Positions 1 through 7,336 of a stretch of DNA of 14,388 bases are shown piece after piece. This DNA comes from an uncultured Rubrobacteraceae bacterium. Its GTDB lineage: Bacteria; Actinomycetota; Rubrobacteria; Rubrobacterales; Rubrobacteraceae. Location: the NCBI GenBank assembly GCA_902806015.1, contig CADCUZ010000035.1, positions 1-14,388 on the forward strand. The letters are read 5' to 3'. How positions within the stretch are numbered: the stretch's first letter is position 1; each line of letters opens with the position of its first letter. The position numbers were made by a program, and so were the translations under genes. The notes beneath the pieces were generated by a model, which did no database searches, had not been told where the DNA came from, and saw nothing but the letters and a program-made list of their open reading frames with translations.

Positions 1-48
1 CCGAGAACGCGGCTTCTACGAGATTCGGTAAATAAGGTCAAGAGAGAA

Positions 49-63
49 CCGGAACAGCGTTCC
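49..63 (-). terminator. Weak hairpin downstream of the sulfatase gene
   Basis: A 5-bp perfect stem (GGAAC, 3-base loop, GTTCC at 51-63) lies about 60 bases past the sulfatase stop. On the minus strand it is followed by GGTTCTCTCTT, which is pyrimidine-rich but not a real U tract. It could end the sulfatase transcript. The stem is short, so this is only a candidate. Confidence 0.25.
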
Positions 64-122
64 CCGGCTTCATGACGGGCGGCCCCCGTTTCGGCTTCGT
101 CCCGCTCTTTGACGGACCTCGC

Positions 123-1571
123 TTACGGCGCTTCCTCTTCGAGGCGCCTGCGCGTCTCGCCGCTCGCGGCCTTCATGGCCTTGGTCGTGTCCGTCAGGCG
201 CCTCACGAGCGCGGGGTCGGCGGTTCTGGCCTTGCTCCGCTCCTGGTAGGGGTCTGCGCCCATCAAGTAGAGCTCCTTCGTGCCGTCCTCGCGCAGGATA
301 AACGCTTTCTCCCCCTCCCTGAGCAGCCACCAGCGCCCGCTCGGGTCGTTCGAGCCGCCGGGGTTCTGCTCCGGCCCCACGTCGTCGGAGCCCGTGACTA
401 GTATCCTCTCTCGCCAACCGGAGAAGGCGCCCGCTCCCAGGTGCGGCAGCATGGAGCGGCCGTCCACATCGAGGAGGGCGGGGCGTACCCCGGCGACCTC
501 GCAGGTCGTGGGCATCAGGTCCGTGTGGTTGACGAGCGCCTTGCGGGTCGCACCACGTCGCACGCCCGGGCCTTTCACGAAGAACGGCACCTCGGCGCTC
601 TCCCAGTACGGCAGGTCCTTCTTGCTCTCGCGGTGCTCGCCGTGCAGGTAGCCGTTGTCGGAGGTGAAAAAGATCACCGTATTCGCGAGCTGGCCCGTCG
701 CCTCGAGCGCCTTGAGGATCGGGAGCACCCCACCGTAATCGAGGTCGGCAAGCTCCTCCATCTGCCCCTCGTACCCCCTCTGTATCTGGGCGACGCCCCG
801 GGGCGGTAGGTCGCGCATCCACCTCGGCTTGTCTGACATGACCGCTTCGTTCACCGACGGCACGCGGCGCCTCGCTCCATCGTAGAGGTGCCTCGAGCGC
901 GGGGTCGGTGTGTAGGGGAGGTGCGGTATCGTCGGGCAGTACTGGGCGAACCAGGGCGAACGCGCGTGGGCGCGCACGAAGTCGGCGCACCTCCTGGCCG
1001 ACCACACCGAGGGCGGTAAACCGTTGGGCAGATCAACCCAGGTGCCATCCACGTTGCCCCTGTTGGGCCTCCCAAGGTCGCCAACCGAGTCGGAGCCGGC
1101 GCCCTCCGTCTCACACCAGCGGTCCCAGTACGGAGGCACCTTTCCGCCCGCCGCGCGCCCGTTTACGTATTTGCCGAAGTGCCCGGTGACGTAGCCGGCA
1201 GCGTTGAGGTAGCGGGCGACGGTCCTCTCCTGTAGCCCCCGCGGGCTCTCGCGGAAGTCCTTCCAGGGGTTCCTGTTGGTGTCGCAGCGGTGCGTCGTGA
1301 CCGAAAGGCCCGTCAGCAGGCTCACCCTCGCCGGGCCGCACAGCGGTATGTCCGTGGAGCCCATCGGGAACTCGGTCCCGAGGTCCCTGATTCTCGACCT
1401 CGTGACGGGCATCGGGCCCATCATGTAGGGCGGGTGGTCGTCGTCCACTATCCACAGGACGTTCCTCCGCCTGGGCAGCGCAGCTTCGCTGGCCGGGGGC
1501 CTGAGGGAGGCCAGGGCCGCCGTCGCGCCCGCCCCGAACAGGAACGTGCTGCGGCTGATCTTCCGCTTCAT
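123..1571 (-). CDS. Exported sulfatase (type I, formylglycine-dependent)
   Basis: This 482-residue protein is a sulfatase of the alkaline phosphatase superfamily, which hydrolyses sulfate esters; the substrate cannot be read from sequence. Visible marks are the N-terminal metal-binding run NVLWIVDDD (about 37-45), the sulfatase signature CGPAR followed by LLTG (Cys78 is the expected formylglycine residue, Arg82 its partner), GHFGKYVNG (Lys134), PHLPYTP (His217) and TSDNGYLHGEH (Asp305, Asn306). The layout resembles N-acetylglucosamine-6-sulfatase or arylsulfatase members. I chose the ATG at 1571 over the upstream in-frame start at 1631 because GGAGAGGGG sits about 7 bases before it and it places a signal-like segment (KRKISRSTFLFGAGATAALA) at the N-terminus. 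That segment looks like a Tat signal with the second Arg replaced (SRSTFL). No formylglycine-generating enzyme gene is in the window. The family assignment is firm. Confidence 0.93.
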   Translation of the reverse strand: MKRKISRSTFLFGAGATAALASLRPPASEAALPRRRNVLWIVDDDHPPYMMGPMPVTRSRIRDLGTEFPMGSTDIPLCGPARVSLLTGLSVTTHRCDTNRNPWKDFRESPRGLQERTVARYLNAAGYVTGHFGKYVNGRAAGGKVPPYWDRWCETEGAGSDSVGDLGRPNRGNVDGTWVDLPNGLPPSVWSARRCADFVRAHARSPWFAQYCPTIPHLPYTPTPRSRHLYDGARRRVPSVNEAVMSDKPRWMRDLPPRGVAQIQRGYEGQMEELADLDYGGVLPILKALEATGQLANTVIFFTSDNGYLHGEHRESKKDLPYWESAEVPFFVKGPGVRRGATRKALVNHTDLMPTTCEVAGVRPALLDVDGRSMLPHLGAGAFSGWRERILVTGSDDVGPEQNPGGSNDPSGRWWLLREGEKAFILREDGTKELYLMGADPYQERSKARTADPALVRRLTDTTKAMKAASGETRRRLEEEAP

Positions 1572-2068
1572 ACAGCTACCCCTCTCCGTCTTCGCCCGTC
1601 CCAAGGAGAACCTTGTCGGCCCCGAGGGCAAGCGCCTTCCTCCTTGGGAGCCCTACGAGGCAATCCACCCCCGGGCGCTCCTCCGGCATCGCCCGCGGGT
1701 CGACCCGAGCCTCTTGGGGCGCGTAGACTCAACGCCGGACGGGGGCGGTGCAGCCGCTATCGTCGTGCCAAGTAAAACGAGGCTTCTCATGCCCCCCATC
1801 CTTCTTCGGGGGCGGACGAAGAAAGGCGTGCGGCCCCCGCCCCTGTGCGCTCCTTTAGTATCGAGGGTAACGATCAGCAACTCTATAGGTTATGCGGCCC
1901 ATATTTGGAACCTCTCCACGACGAACTACTTCGGAGGATGCCGCACCGGCGAAGCAAGGCAACCCGCGGCCGCCGAGTCCTGCGCCGGAGGGAAAGCGGG
2001 CCCCTTATGTATAGTCGCCCCCCCTCGACGCTAGAATGCACACAAGAAGGCGAGCACACGGGGGCGGG
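1572..2068. other. Gene-free stretch between divergent genes
   Basis: About 500 bases separate the sulfatase start from the small HGPYWY-protein start, and no reading frame here has coding character. A hairpin is visible at 1791-1813 (GCCCCC, 11-base loop, GGGGGC). A possible -10 box TATAGT lies at 2010-2015, upstream of the plus-strand gene, without a good -35. Bases 1908-1943 share short pieces with the intergenic repeat listed at 2596 and 10511 (CCACGACG, and ACTTCGGAGGA followed by GCC). Confidence 0.4.
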
Positions 2069-2449
2069 ATGGGACCGGGGCAAATGTCGACGCGGGAGTG
2101 GCTTGAGTCGCTGGATCCAGCCGAGTTCCTGGAGATCGCCCACGCGATCTCGGACATCCGGCGGGAGCGCGAGGAGGCCAGGCGCCGCAAGCTCGAGGAG
2201 CGCCGCCCGGCAAGAGCCCGCGGCAAGGGCCTTGGCGGGCGCCACCTCAGGCTGGAGCGCGTGAGGTGCGGCAAGAAGGCCTGCAAGAAGTGCGCCGGTG
2301 AGCACCCGGAGCTCCATGGCCCGTACTGGTACCTGTACCGCTCGAAGAAGGGCGGCCACGGCCGCACCAGCGAGTACGTGGGCAAGGCGCTGCCCGAGGG
2401 GCTGGCCGAGGAGTTCGGCATCCCGGAGGACGGCCGGACGGCGGGCTAG
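2069..2449 (+). CDS. Small HGPYWY-motif protein, DUF6788-like
   Basis: A 126-residue protein of unknown function. The N-terminal part (STREWLESLDPAEFLEIAHA) is followed by a highly charged helix rich in Arg and Glu (about 30-60). A C-terminal module carries paired cysteines (RCGKKACKKC), the motif HGPYWYLYR and a Lys/Gly-rich GGHGRTSEYVGK. The Cys cluster plus HGPYWY resembles the family I know as DUF6788, small proteins common in bacteria, archaea and viruses; this is from memory and unverified. Starts at 2036, 2069 and 2084 are all in frame. I prefer 2069, which has GGGGGCGGG directly upstream, but 2084 (after GGGACCGGGG) is as good. It stands alone, divergent from the sulfatase gene. Coding is well supported; function is unknown. 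Confidence 0.75.
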   Translation: MGPGQMSTREWLESLDPAEFLEIAHAISDIRREREEARRRKLEERRPARARGKGLGGRHLRLERVRCGKKACKKCAGEHPELHGPYWYLYRSKKGGHGRTSEYVGKALPEGLAEEFGIPEDGRTAG

Positions 2450-2595
2450 GCCGCCCGTTTCTTGTGCACGAGACGAGGGCAACCGCGCGGTGTCGAACAT
2501 GGGAAAGCCGCGCGTTGAGGACGGCGCCTACGCAGGCATCGGGCCACTAGGGCTAGGGGACCGGGGCTGCGCGAGGTTCCGATAACCCGTTCCGA

Positions 2596-2649
2596 GAACC
2601 CCGTACAGGCGAACCTCCAAGAGGACCTCTTCCACGACGTTCGTGAATA
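2596..2649 (+). repeat. Diverged intergenic repeat, copy 1
   Basis: This copy aligns with bases 10511-10565. Shared blocks in order are CCCCGTAC-GGCGAAC, then GAGGAC, then TTCCAC-ACGTT, then TGAATA, with a few substitutions and 1-2 base gaps. Read in the same frame, both copies give PV-AN early and FH-V later, so they could be the tail of a once-coding element. The origin is unknown. Confidence 0.5.
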
Positions 2650-2686
2650 CAGCGACGGACGAAAGTATCGAACCGGACGCGGTCGC

Positions 2687-2704
2687 ATGCCGGGCTTCCG
2701 GCAT
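2687..2704. other. Perfect 7-bp hairpin
   Basis: ATGCCGG and CCGGCAT form a perfect stem around the loop GCTT. It is followed on the plus strand by TTTGCTGC, so there is only a three-base T run. It could be a weak terminator for the HGPYWY-protein transcript, though the distance from that stop (about 240 bases) makes this uncertain. Confidence 0.35.
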
Positions 2705-2817
2705 TTGCTGCTAGCAATGCGAGTACTGTGAGCCGGTTCAATCGTTATGACGAACGCTGTAGAGTGGGGCAGGGGACGGTAGGTGTTCGGTGTCAGCAAC
2801 CAAAGGTTTGTCACATC

Positions 2818-2836
2818 AAACAATTGCCAGTTGTTT
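2818..2836. promoter_or_regulatory. Imperfect palindrome, operator-like
   Basis: AAACAATTGCCAGTTGTTT is nearly its own reverse complement: AAACAA pairs with TTGTTT and the inner TG with CA. Palindromes of this size are typical of dimeric repressor sites, but no regulator gene or clear target promoter is adjacent. It may be chance in a locally AT-richer stretch. Confidence 0.25.
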
Positions 2837-3137
2837 CGCAGCGAGTACCGGTGGCTCGCCCGTCGGTTAGAAGAACTCACCGAAGGGGAGGCTTTTCTAG
2901 GTGCCTTCGAGGCGTTCCCTTAGAGCGTCTGACCCCCGCCTGCCAAGACACCGTATGATCCTTCTCCGAAACGCGCTCCTGCTAGCCCGTCGCTTCTGCT
3001 GATCCATGTCGTGCTCCCGCGCTGCGTGCTCTGGTATAACGCCAAGAGGGAGAGGCAGTGGCCGGCGAAGGGAATTCGGCGCTCGCAATGGTCACGCCTT
3101 GGCAGCGGTCGTGATGCGGGAAAGCGCCGTCAAGAGC

Positions 3138-4982
3138 CTACGCGAAGCCGGTTATGGCGACGACAGAGGACTTGGGCTCGTCGCCGCCGGGCCAAGTGCT
3201 GGTCGGGTTATCCGGGCTCTCGCTCTCCTCCCCTGGGTGCTGGATCGCCAAGAAGAGGGTCTTGCCGTCGGGGGTGAAGGCCGGTCCGGTGAGCTCCGCC
3301 TCGACGGGCCCACTGGCGAACTGGAACACGTCTCCACCGGAGACCCCACCGTCTATCCCGCTAGGCATCACGAACGCCCCGTTGTTCTTGAAGGTCTCGT
3401 AGATTCCGGCGTTCAACTTATCTGAGGACATATCCGTCACGACCCAGAGGTTGTCGTGGGCGTCGAAGAGGAGGTTGTCTGGGGAGGCGAAGCCGCTCTG
3501 GGGCCCGCCAGTGGCGAAGACCTCGTAGGCGAACTCGGTCGCCTCAGGGTTGCCGTCCTTCTCGGTGAGGCGGACGATCTGGCCGTAGAAGTTGCCGTGC
3601 AGCTCGTTGTTGGTCAGCGCGGCGTAGACCTGGCCGGTCTTGGGGTGGACCTCTATGTCCTCGCAGCGGTCCAAGGGCGTGCCGATGGGGAGCTCCGTCT
3701 CCGGGTCCTCGATCGTCGAGGCGTCTATGGTCCGCACCAGCACCTCGGCCTGGCTCTTGTAGCCGTTGTCTTTGAAGAGCTCGTTGTTCTCGTAGTCGAG
3801 GGCGGTCCACTTGCCCTGGGCGAAGTCGGCGACGTAGAGCATCCCGTCGGAGAGAAGCTCCATGTTCGCCTCCCGGTCGCCCTCCTCGTAGGTGCCCGAG
3901 GAGACGAACTTGTAGATGGCCCGGTCCTCCTCGTCGTGGCCGGTGTAGACGACGACCCTCCCGGAGTCGGAGACGTTTATGGCTGCGTTCTCGTGGCGGA
4001 CGCGCCCGAGCCAGGTGTGCTTGCGCGGCTTAGATTCGGGGTCGAACGGGTCTACCTCGACGATCCAACCGTAGTGCTCGGGGGGCTGGGCGCCGTCGGG
4101 ATCGTCCAGCCAGCGGTAGGTCTCGGCGACCTCCAGCGCTTCGGGTGAGTCGTCGGTGCCCTGGCCGGGCTGCCCCTGGTCGTCGGTGCGCTGGCCGTAG
4201 TAGTCCTGGAAGTTCTCCTCGCAGGTGAGCACGGTGTTCCACGGGGTGACCCCGCCGCTACAGTTGGCAAACGTCCCTATAACCTCGCTCTTTCCCTCCA
4301 TCTTCATCTCGGGGCTACCGGCGGCGGGACCCGTCACGCCCATCGGGGTGGTCGCGTCTATGCGGCGGTTCATCGCGTCGCCCTCGACGAAGGACCAACT
4401 GTCGCCCTCTCTCTTTACGCGGATGATCGAGCCGCCGACGCCGGCCTTCTCCCTGGCTATCTGCTGCTTGGTCTTCTTCGTCGCGCCCTCGGGGTCGGTG
4501 TAATCGGACCAGAACATGGGATTTATGTATTCGTGGTTGACCCAGAGGATGCCGTCCTCGGGGTTGTCGCCACCCTCCAGGGTGTCTATCGGAAAGTACG
4601 CGACGAAGTCGTTGTGGTCGCCATAGGTCAGTCCACCGCCCATAGGGTCGCCCGAGCTGCGGATGAGGGTGTACTCGAAACCCTCCGGCAGGACTATGTC
4701 GTCCTCGTCCGTCGGGTCTATGGCGGCGAACGAAGACCGGCCGCTTTGGGCGGCGGTAGCCCGCGGCTCCTCCTCTTTGGAGGAGTCCTGCCGCGCCGCG
4801 CCCTGTCGCCCCTCGCCCTGGGCGCAGCCGGCCAGGAGCCCCGAGCTGCCCGCTGCCAGCGCCGCCGAGCCCGTGCCGAGGAAGGTGAGGAAGCGGCGCC
4901 GGCTCACCCCGGCGGGCGCCGGCTCCACCTCGAGGTCGCGTTTCCCTTTTTTGATCCGCTGAACGCCCGGTTTATTCGTCAC
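3138..4982 (-). CDS. phoX: PhoX-family alkaline phosphatase, Tat-exported lipoprotein
   Basis: This 614-residue protein belongs to the PhoX/DUF839 family, secreted alkaline phosphatases with an iron-calcium cofactor that release phosphate from organic esters. The N-terminus has a canonical twin-arginine motif (SRRRFL, about 27-32), a hydrophobic stretch, and a lipobox LLAGC with Cys53, so it should be Tat-exported and lipid-anchored. Family marks are LPEGFEYTLI (98-107), GDHNDFVAYFP (121-131), ILWVNHEY (145-152) and GGVTPWNTVLTCEEN (243-257), where Cys254 and the Glu pair correspond to the metal-binding CEE of PhoX. I chose the GTG at 4982 because GGAGGA lies 9 bases upstream and a promoter with a PHO-box-like array lies just beyond; the open frame runs on to 5318, past that promoter, and is not expected to be translated. 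PhoX proteins are classic phosphate-starvation products. Family and export signal are firm; PhoX-type activity rather than another DUF839 role is likely. Confidence 0.92.
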   Translation of the reverse strand: MTNKPGVQRIKKGKRDLEVEPAPAGVSRRRFLTFLGTGSAALAAGSSGLLAGCAQGEGRQGAARQDSSKEEEPRATAAQSGRSSFAAIDPTDEDDIVLPEGFEYTLIRSSGDPMGGGLTYGDHNDFVAYFPIDTLEGGDNPEDGILWVNHEYINPMFWSDYTDPEGATKKTKQQIAREKAGVGGSIIRVKREGDSWSFVEGDAMNRRIDATTPMGVTGPAAGSPEMKMEGKSEVIGTFANCSGGVTPWNTVLTCEENFQDYYGQRTDDQGQPGQGTDDSPEALEVAETYRWLDDPDGAQPPEHYGWIVEVDPFDPESKPRKHTWLGRVRHENAAINVSDSGRVVVYTGHDEEDRAIYKFVSSGTYEEGDREANMELLSDGMLYVADFAQGKWTALDYENNELFKDNGYKSQAEVLVRTIDASTIEDPETELPIGTPLDRCEDIEVHPKTGQVYAALTNNELHGNFYGQIVRLTEKDGNPEATEFAYEVFATGGPQSGFASPDNLLFDAHDNLWVVTDMSSDKLNAGIYETFKNNGAFVMPSGIDGGVSGGDVFQFASGPVEAELTGPAFTPDGKTLFLAIQHPGEESESPDNPTSTWPGGDEPKSSVVAITGFA

Positions 4983-5023
4983 GTCGTTTGGTCCTCCGCC
5001 TCTTTGGGTGCGCCGTTTCCCGC

Positions 5024-5089
5024 ATAATAAGGCCCGCGTGGCGCGCAAAGGTTTCACGCCCATGAACGCTCGGTTAAACATCTGTAAAC
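5024..5089 (-). promoter_or_regulatory. Promoter with PHO-box-like array for phoX
   Basis: Reading on the minus strand, GTTTACA (5089-5083), TTTAACC (5078-5072) and GTTCATG (5067-5061) are spaced exactly 11 bases apart. Each matches 5 of 7 positions of GTTCACC, the core of the actinobacterial PHO box bound by PhoP. A -10-like TATTAT follows at 5029-5024 with no consensus -35, as expected of an activated promoter. The predicted start of transcription near 5017 would leave a leader of about 35 bases before the GTG at 4982. Arrangement and gene product support each other; binding is inferred. Confidence 0.55.
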
Positions 5090-5339
5090 CATAGGGGCAA
5101 GGCGGGCGCCAGCGCTGCCCCACCCGGGTCGTCGCGGTTAGGCTCCGGTCGATCGCGTCGGTAAGCCGGAGGTTGCCTGCTGCCTCCGAGGGCCCCTTTA
5201 TGCGCTGTGTGAACCGGATGCACGAGGTGATCCCGGGCGCGGCGTACGCCGAGGGAGCACGGCACGAAACTTGAAGGCGGGTATCGTAACTGTGGAACTC
5301 AATCGAAGGGAAGCACACGCTACGCCGGTGTCGCGCGCC

Positions 5340-5717
5340 CTAAACGTCTTCGTTGCCGTCGTCAGGAGCGCGGGCGGCTTGGGGAGCGTCGCCACGCAGG
5401 ATCTTCAGGGACCCCGTGTACTCCTCGGCCGAGATCTCGCCTCGAGCGAAGCGCTCCCGCAGGATCTCCTCGGCCGAGTCTCTAAGCGCTTGCGGACGAG
5501 CGTTGGGACGATTACGGGGGAAGAGGCGGGCCAGGATCCGGGCTATGAGGAACAGGATTCCGCCCCAAAGCAGGAGCGGGAACAGTATCCACGGCCACCA
5601 CGAACCGTCCCAGCGCTGCCCTTCCCAGCCGTGCCGGCCCCAATCGGGACCGCCCTGCAACAGCAGGGAGATGGGCGCCCACGCTTCCGAGAGGCCGTGC
5701 ATCACGTCGTAGCCCAC
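5340..5717 (-). CDS. SHOCT-domain small membrane protein
   Basis: A 125-residue protein. A short Gly/Trp-rich N-terminal part (GWEGQRWDGSWWPW) leads into one transmembrane helix (about 43-63, ILFPLLLWGGILFLIARIL), a basic linker, and a C-terminal SHOCT domain (EEILRERFARGEISAEEYT, about 83-101). SHOCT is a short helical module found at the ends of many small membrane proteins, thought to mediate oligomerisation. The start is a GTG with GGGAG only about 4 bases upstream; the ATG five codons later (5702) is an alternative. It lies 57 bases downstream of another SHOCT gene and probably shares its transcript. Proteins like this often sit beside envelope-sensing two-component systems, as here. Confidence 0.8.
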   Translation of the reverse strand: MGYDVMHGLSEAWAPISLLLQGGPDWGRHGWEGQRWDGSWWPWILFPLLLWGGILFLIARILARLFPRNRPNARPQALRDSAEEILRERFARGEISAEEYTGSLKILRGDAPQAARAPDDGNEDV

Positions 5718-5774
5718 GTACTCCCGTCTTTAGATCCGGATTCGGCGCTTGGCATCGTCACGAAGATAGCACCG

Positions 5775-6119
5775 CTACGGGCGGGTATCCTGCTCGTCTG
5801 ACCTCAGCCGCTCCTCGGCTTCTCTTACGTAATCGTCGTAGCCTTGCCGCGAAGGGCCGCGGCGCAGTGCGTTGAGGGACCTTTCATACGTCTCGACGTC
5901 GACCTCGCCTCGGGCGAAGCGCTTCCGTAGAACCTCCTCGGCGGAGTCCGCCGTTTGCCCGCCGCCTTGCCGGACGTAGAACACCCGCAGCGCCCCCCAC
6001 GCCACCAGGCCGAAGAACGCCACCCAAAGCAGAACAGGGACGAGCATCCACGGCCCCCAAGACCCGCCCCCGTGCTCCCAGGGTCCCATCTCCGCCATCA
6101 TGCCAATAAACCCAACCAT
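5775..6119 (-). CDS. SHOCT-domain small membrane protein, first gene of operon
   Basis: A 114-residue protein. A Met/Gly/Trp-rich N-terminus (MAEMGPWEHGGGSWGPW) is followed by one transmembrane helix (about 25-46, LVPVLLWVAFFGLVAWGALRVF), then a linker and a SHOCT domain (AEEVLRKRFARGEVDVETYE). A charged tail follows. I chose the ATG at 6119 over upstream starts because AAAGGAG lies about 10 bases before it, and because the predicted transcription start near 6155 falls after the longer candidate's start. Its SHOCT core is very close to those at 5340-5717 and 9087-9329, indicating paralogues. It is transcribed from the repeat-bearing promoter that overlaps the end of the histidine kinase gene. 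Confidence 0.85.
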   Translation of the reverse strand: MVGFIGMMAEMGPWEHGGGSWGPWMLVPVLLWVAFFGLVAWGALRVFYVRQGGGQTADSAEEVLRKRFARGEVDVETYERSLNALRRGPSRQGYDDYVREAEERLRSDEQDTRP

Positions 6120-6161
6120 TCGGCCAGATCTCCTTTCGGGGTAGCTCCGTTCTACGCTCCC

Positions 6162-6216
6162 ACTGTAGGAGACCGGTCTCAAGCTGGCGTCTAAGGGGGA
6201 TCAAGATTGGATCAAG
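6162..6216 (-). promoter_or_regulatory. Four-unit 11-base direct repeat with TACAGT box
   Basis: On the minus strand, unit starts are at 6216 (CTTGATC), 6205 (CTTGATC), 6194 (TTAGACG) and 6183 (CTTGAGA), each 11 bases apart, followed by TCTCC and TACAGT at 6167-6162. The hexamer 17 bases upstream of TACAGT is not a -35 consensus, which points to activator dependence. Unit 1 overlaps the stop codon of the kinase gene (6212-6214). The layout matches the site at 8094-8148 base for base in spacing. Tandem 11-base direct repeats suit an OmpR-family regulator, and one is encoded next door. Confidence 0.7.
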
Positions 6217-7336
6217 ATACCATCCGGGAAACCGCCCGGACCCCCGGCAAAGCGAAGCGGAAGATCGCGCCCTCGCCGACCCCTTCGCTCTCGGCCCATA
6301 ACCTCCCCTCCATCGCCTCCACGAGCGCCTTCGAGATCGCGAGACCCACCCCGGACCCTCCGCCGGCTTCGTCCCGCGAGCGGGAGTTGTCCACCCTGTA
6401 GAACCGCTCGAAGACGTGCGGCAGGTGCTCGGGGGGCAGCCCCTCCCCCGTGTCCGCCACCTCGAAGACGACCTCGCCGCCGGCTATCCCTGCGCCGACG
6501 GTGACCCTTCCCGTGGGCGGGGTGTGGCGCAAGGCGTTGGACATGAGGTTGATCAAGATTTGCACCACCCGGTCCGCGTCGGCCACCACGGGTGGCAGGT
6601 TTTCGTTTACCGAGATCTTCAGGTCCACGCCTTTTTGCACAAAGGGCGGGCGCATTTGCTCGGCTGCGCGCAGGACGATTTTTGCGGGAAGGACAGGAGC
6701 GAGATCGAGGTCGAGTTGCCCGGCCTCTGCCTGCGAGAGCCGCCGGAGATCGTCCACGAGCCGGCCCATTCGATCGGCCTCTGTCCGCAGCAGCGCCCAG
6801 ATTTCCTCGGAGGGTTCTATCACGCCCTCCGCCAGACCCTCGGTGTAGCCTCGGAGGGTGGAGAGCGGGGTCCTCAACTCGTGGGAGAGGTCGTAGATCA
6901 CCTCCATCCTGCGGTTCTCCGCCTCGTCTAGCGCCCTCGCCATGGCGTTGAAGCCCGCCGAGAGCTCGCCGAGTTCGCCGTCGTCCCGCACTGGCACCCG
7001 CTCCCCGTAGCGACCCGAGGCGATGCGGCGGGTGGCGTCCACCACGTAGCGCAGCGATCCTACGATCCTCCGAGACACCAGGAGTCCGGCGACCGCCGCT
7101 GCTACCGTGGCCGCGAGCCCGGCCAGGAGTAGCGAGTACAGGAGCGACGGCCCGAGGATCGACCCGAAGCCCGGCGCTCCGCCGGACAACCGGCCGAAGA
7201 CGACCGGGACCAGGATAACGGTGACCGTGAGCGTCGTGATCGCCCCGACCAGGGCGACCAGGAAGTGCGACAGGAAAATTCTGGCGCCGAGCCCCCGGGA
7301 CGGCCGGCGGGGCCGCTCTGCCGGGCGCCGCTTCAC
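6212..7336 (-). CDS. Sensor histidine kinase, HAMP type
   Basis: A 374-residue membrane kinase that should phosphorylate the regulator encoded just upstream. In order: transmembrane helix about 23-47, a very short outer loop (about 48-60), a second helix about 61-87, a HAMP linker (RIASGRYGERVPV, about 104-116), the H box SHELRTPLSTLRGY with His152, the N box NLMSNALRHTPP (Asn267), G1 DTGEGLPPEH (295-304), the F-box region VFERFYRVD and G2 GGGSGVGLA (325-333). All catalytic motifs are intact. With almost no extracytoplasmic domain, it probably senses within the membrane or through a partner. The start is a GTG at 7336 that overlaps the regulator stop as GTGA, implying translational coupling; the open frame continues far upstream to 8611 but only as a shadow of the regulator gene. 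The signal is unknown. Confidence 0.93.
   Translation of the reverse strand: MKRRPAERPRRPSRGLGARIFLSHFLVALVGAITTLTVTVILVPVVFGRLSGGAPGFGSILGPSLLYSLLLAGLAATVAAAVAGLLVSRRIVGSLRYVVDATRRIASGRYGERVPVRDDGELGELSAGFNAMARALDEAENRRMEVIYDLSHELRTPLSTLRGYTEGLAEGVIEPSEEIWALLRTEADRMGRLVDDLRRLSQAEAGQLDLDLAPVLPAKIVLRAAEQMRPPFVQKGVDLKISVNENLPPVVADADRVVQILINLMSNALRHTPPTGRVTVGAGIAGGEVVFEVADTGEGLPPEHLPHVFERFYRVDNSRSRDEAGGGSGVGLAISKALVEAMEGRLWAESEGVGEGAIFRFALPGVRAVSRMVS

Larger units (their letters stand above)
2450..3137. other. Long stretch without a recognisable gene
   Basis: About 690 bases lie between two convergent genes. The part around 2790-2880 is visibly less GC-rich than the genes. It holds one copy of a diverged intergenic repeat (2596-2649), a hairpin (2687-2704) and an imperfect 19-base palindrome (2818-2836). 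Two tiny frames have plausible ribosome sites: plus 2783-2923 (46 codons, ends EAFLGAFEAFP) and minus 2897-3007 (36 codons, very Arg-rich). They overlap each other tail to tail and match nothing I know, so I do not call them. The composition looks like eroded former coding or mobile DNA. Confidence 0.4.

Noticed and set aside
1..31. Possible C-terminus of a plus-strand gene entering from the left (RERGFYEIR then TAA).
   Set aside because: Ten codons are too few to judge coding or family; not supportable as a feature.
70..1005. Open minus-strand frame of 311 codons inside the sulfatase gene.
   Set aside because: Arg/Gly/Pro-rich alternative-frame shadow of the sulfatase, with no domain.
1883..2500. 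Minus-strand frame of 205 codons opposite the HGPYWY-motif protein.
   Set aside because: Antisense shadow; the plus-strand frame has coherent Cys and HGPYWY motifs and a ribosome site.
3456..4148. Open plus-strand frame of 230 codons opposite the PhoX gene.
   Set aside because: Val/Leu/Gly-rich antisense shadow typical of high-GC genes; no ribosome site and no motif.
4983..5318. Longer N-terminus for the PhoX protein (start at 5318).
   Set aside because: It would place the Tat signal over 135 residues inside the protein and overlap the probable promoter; the GTG at 4982 has a proper ribosome site.
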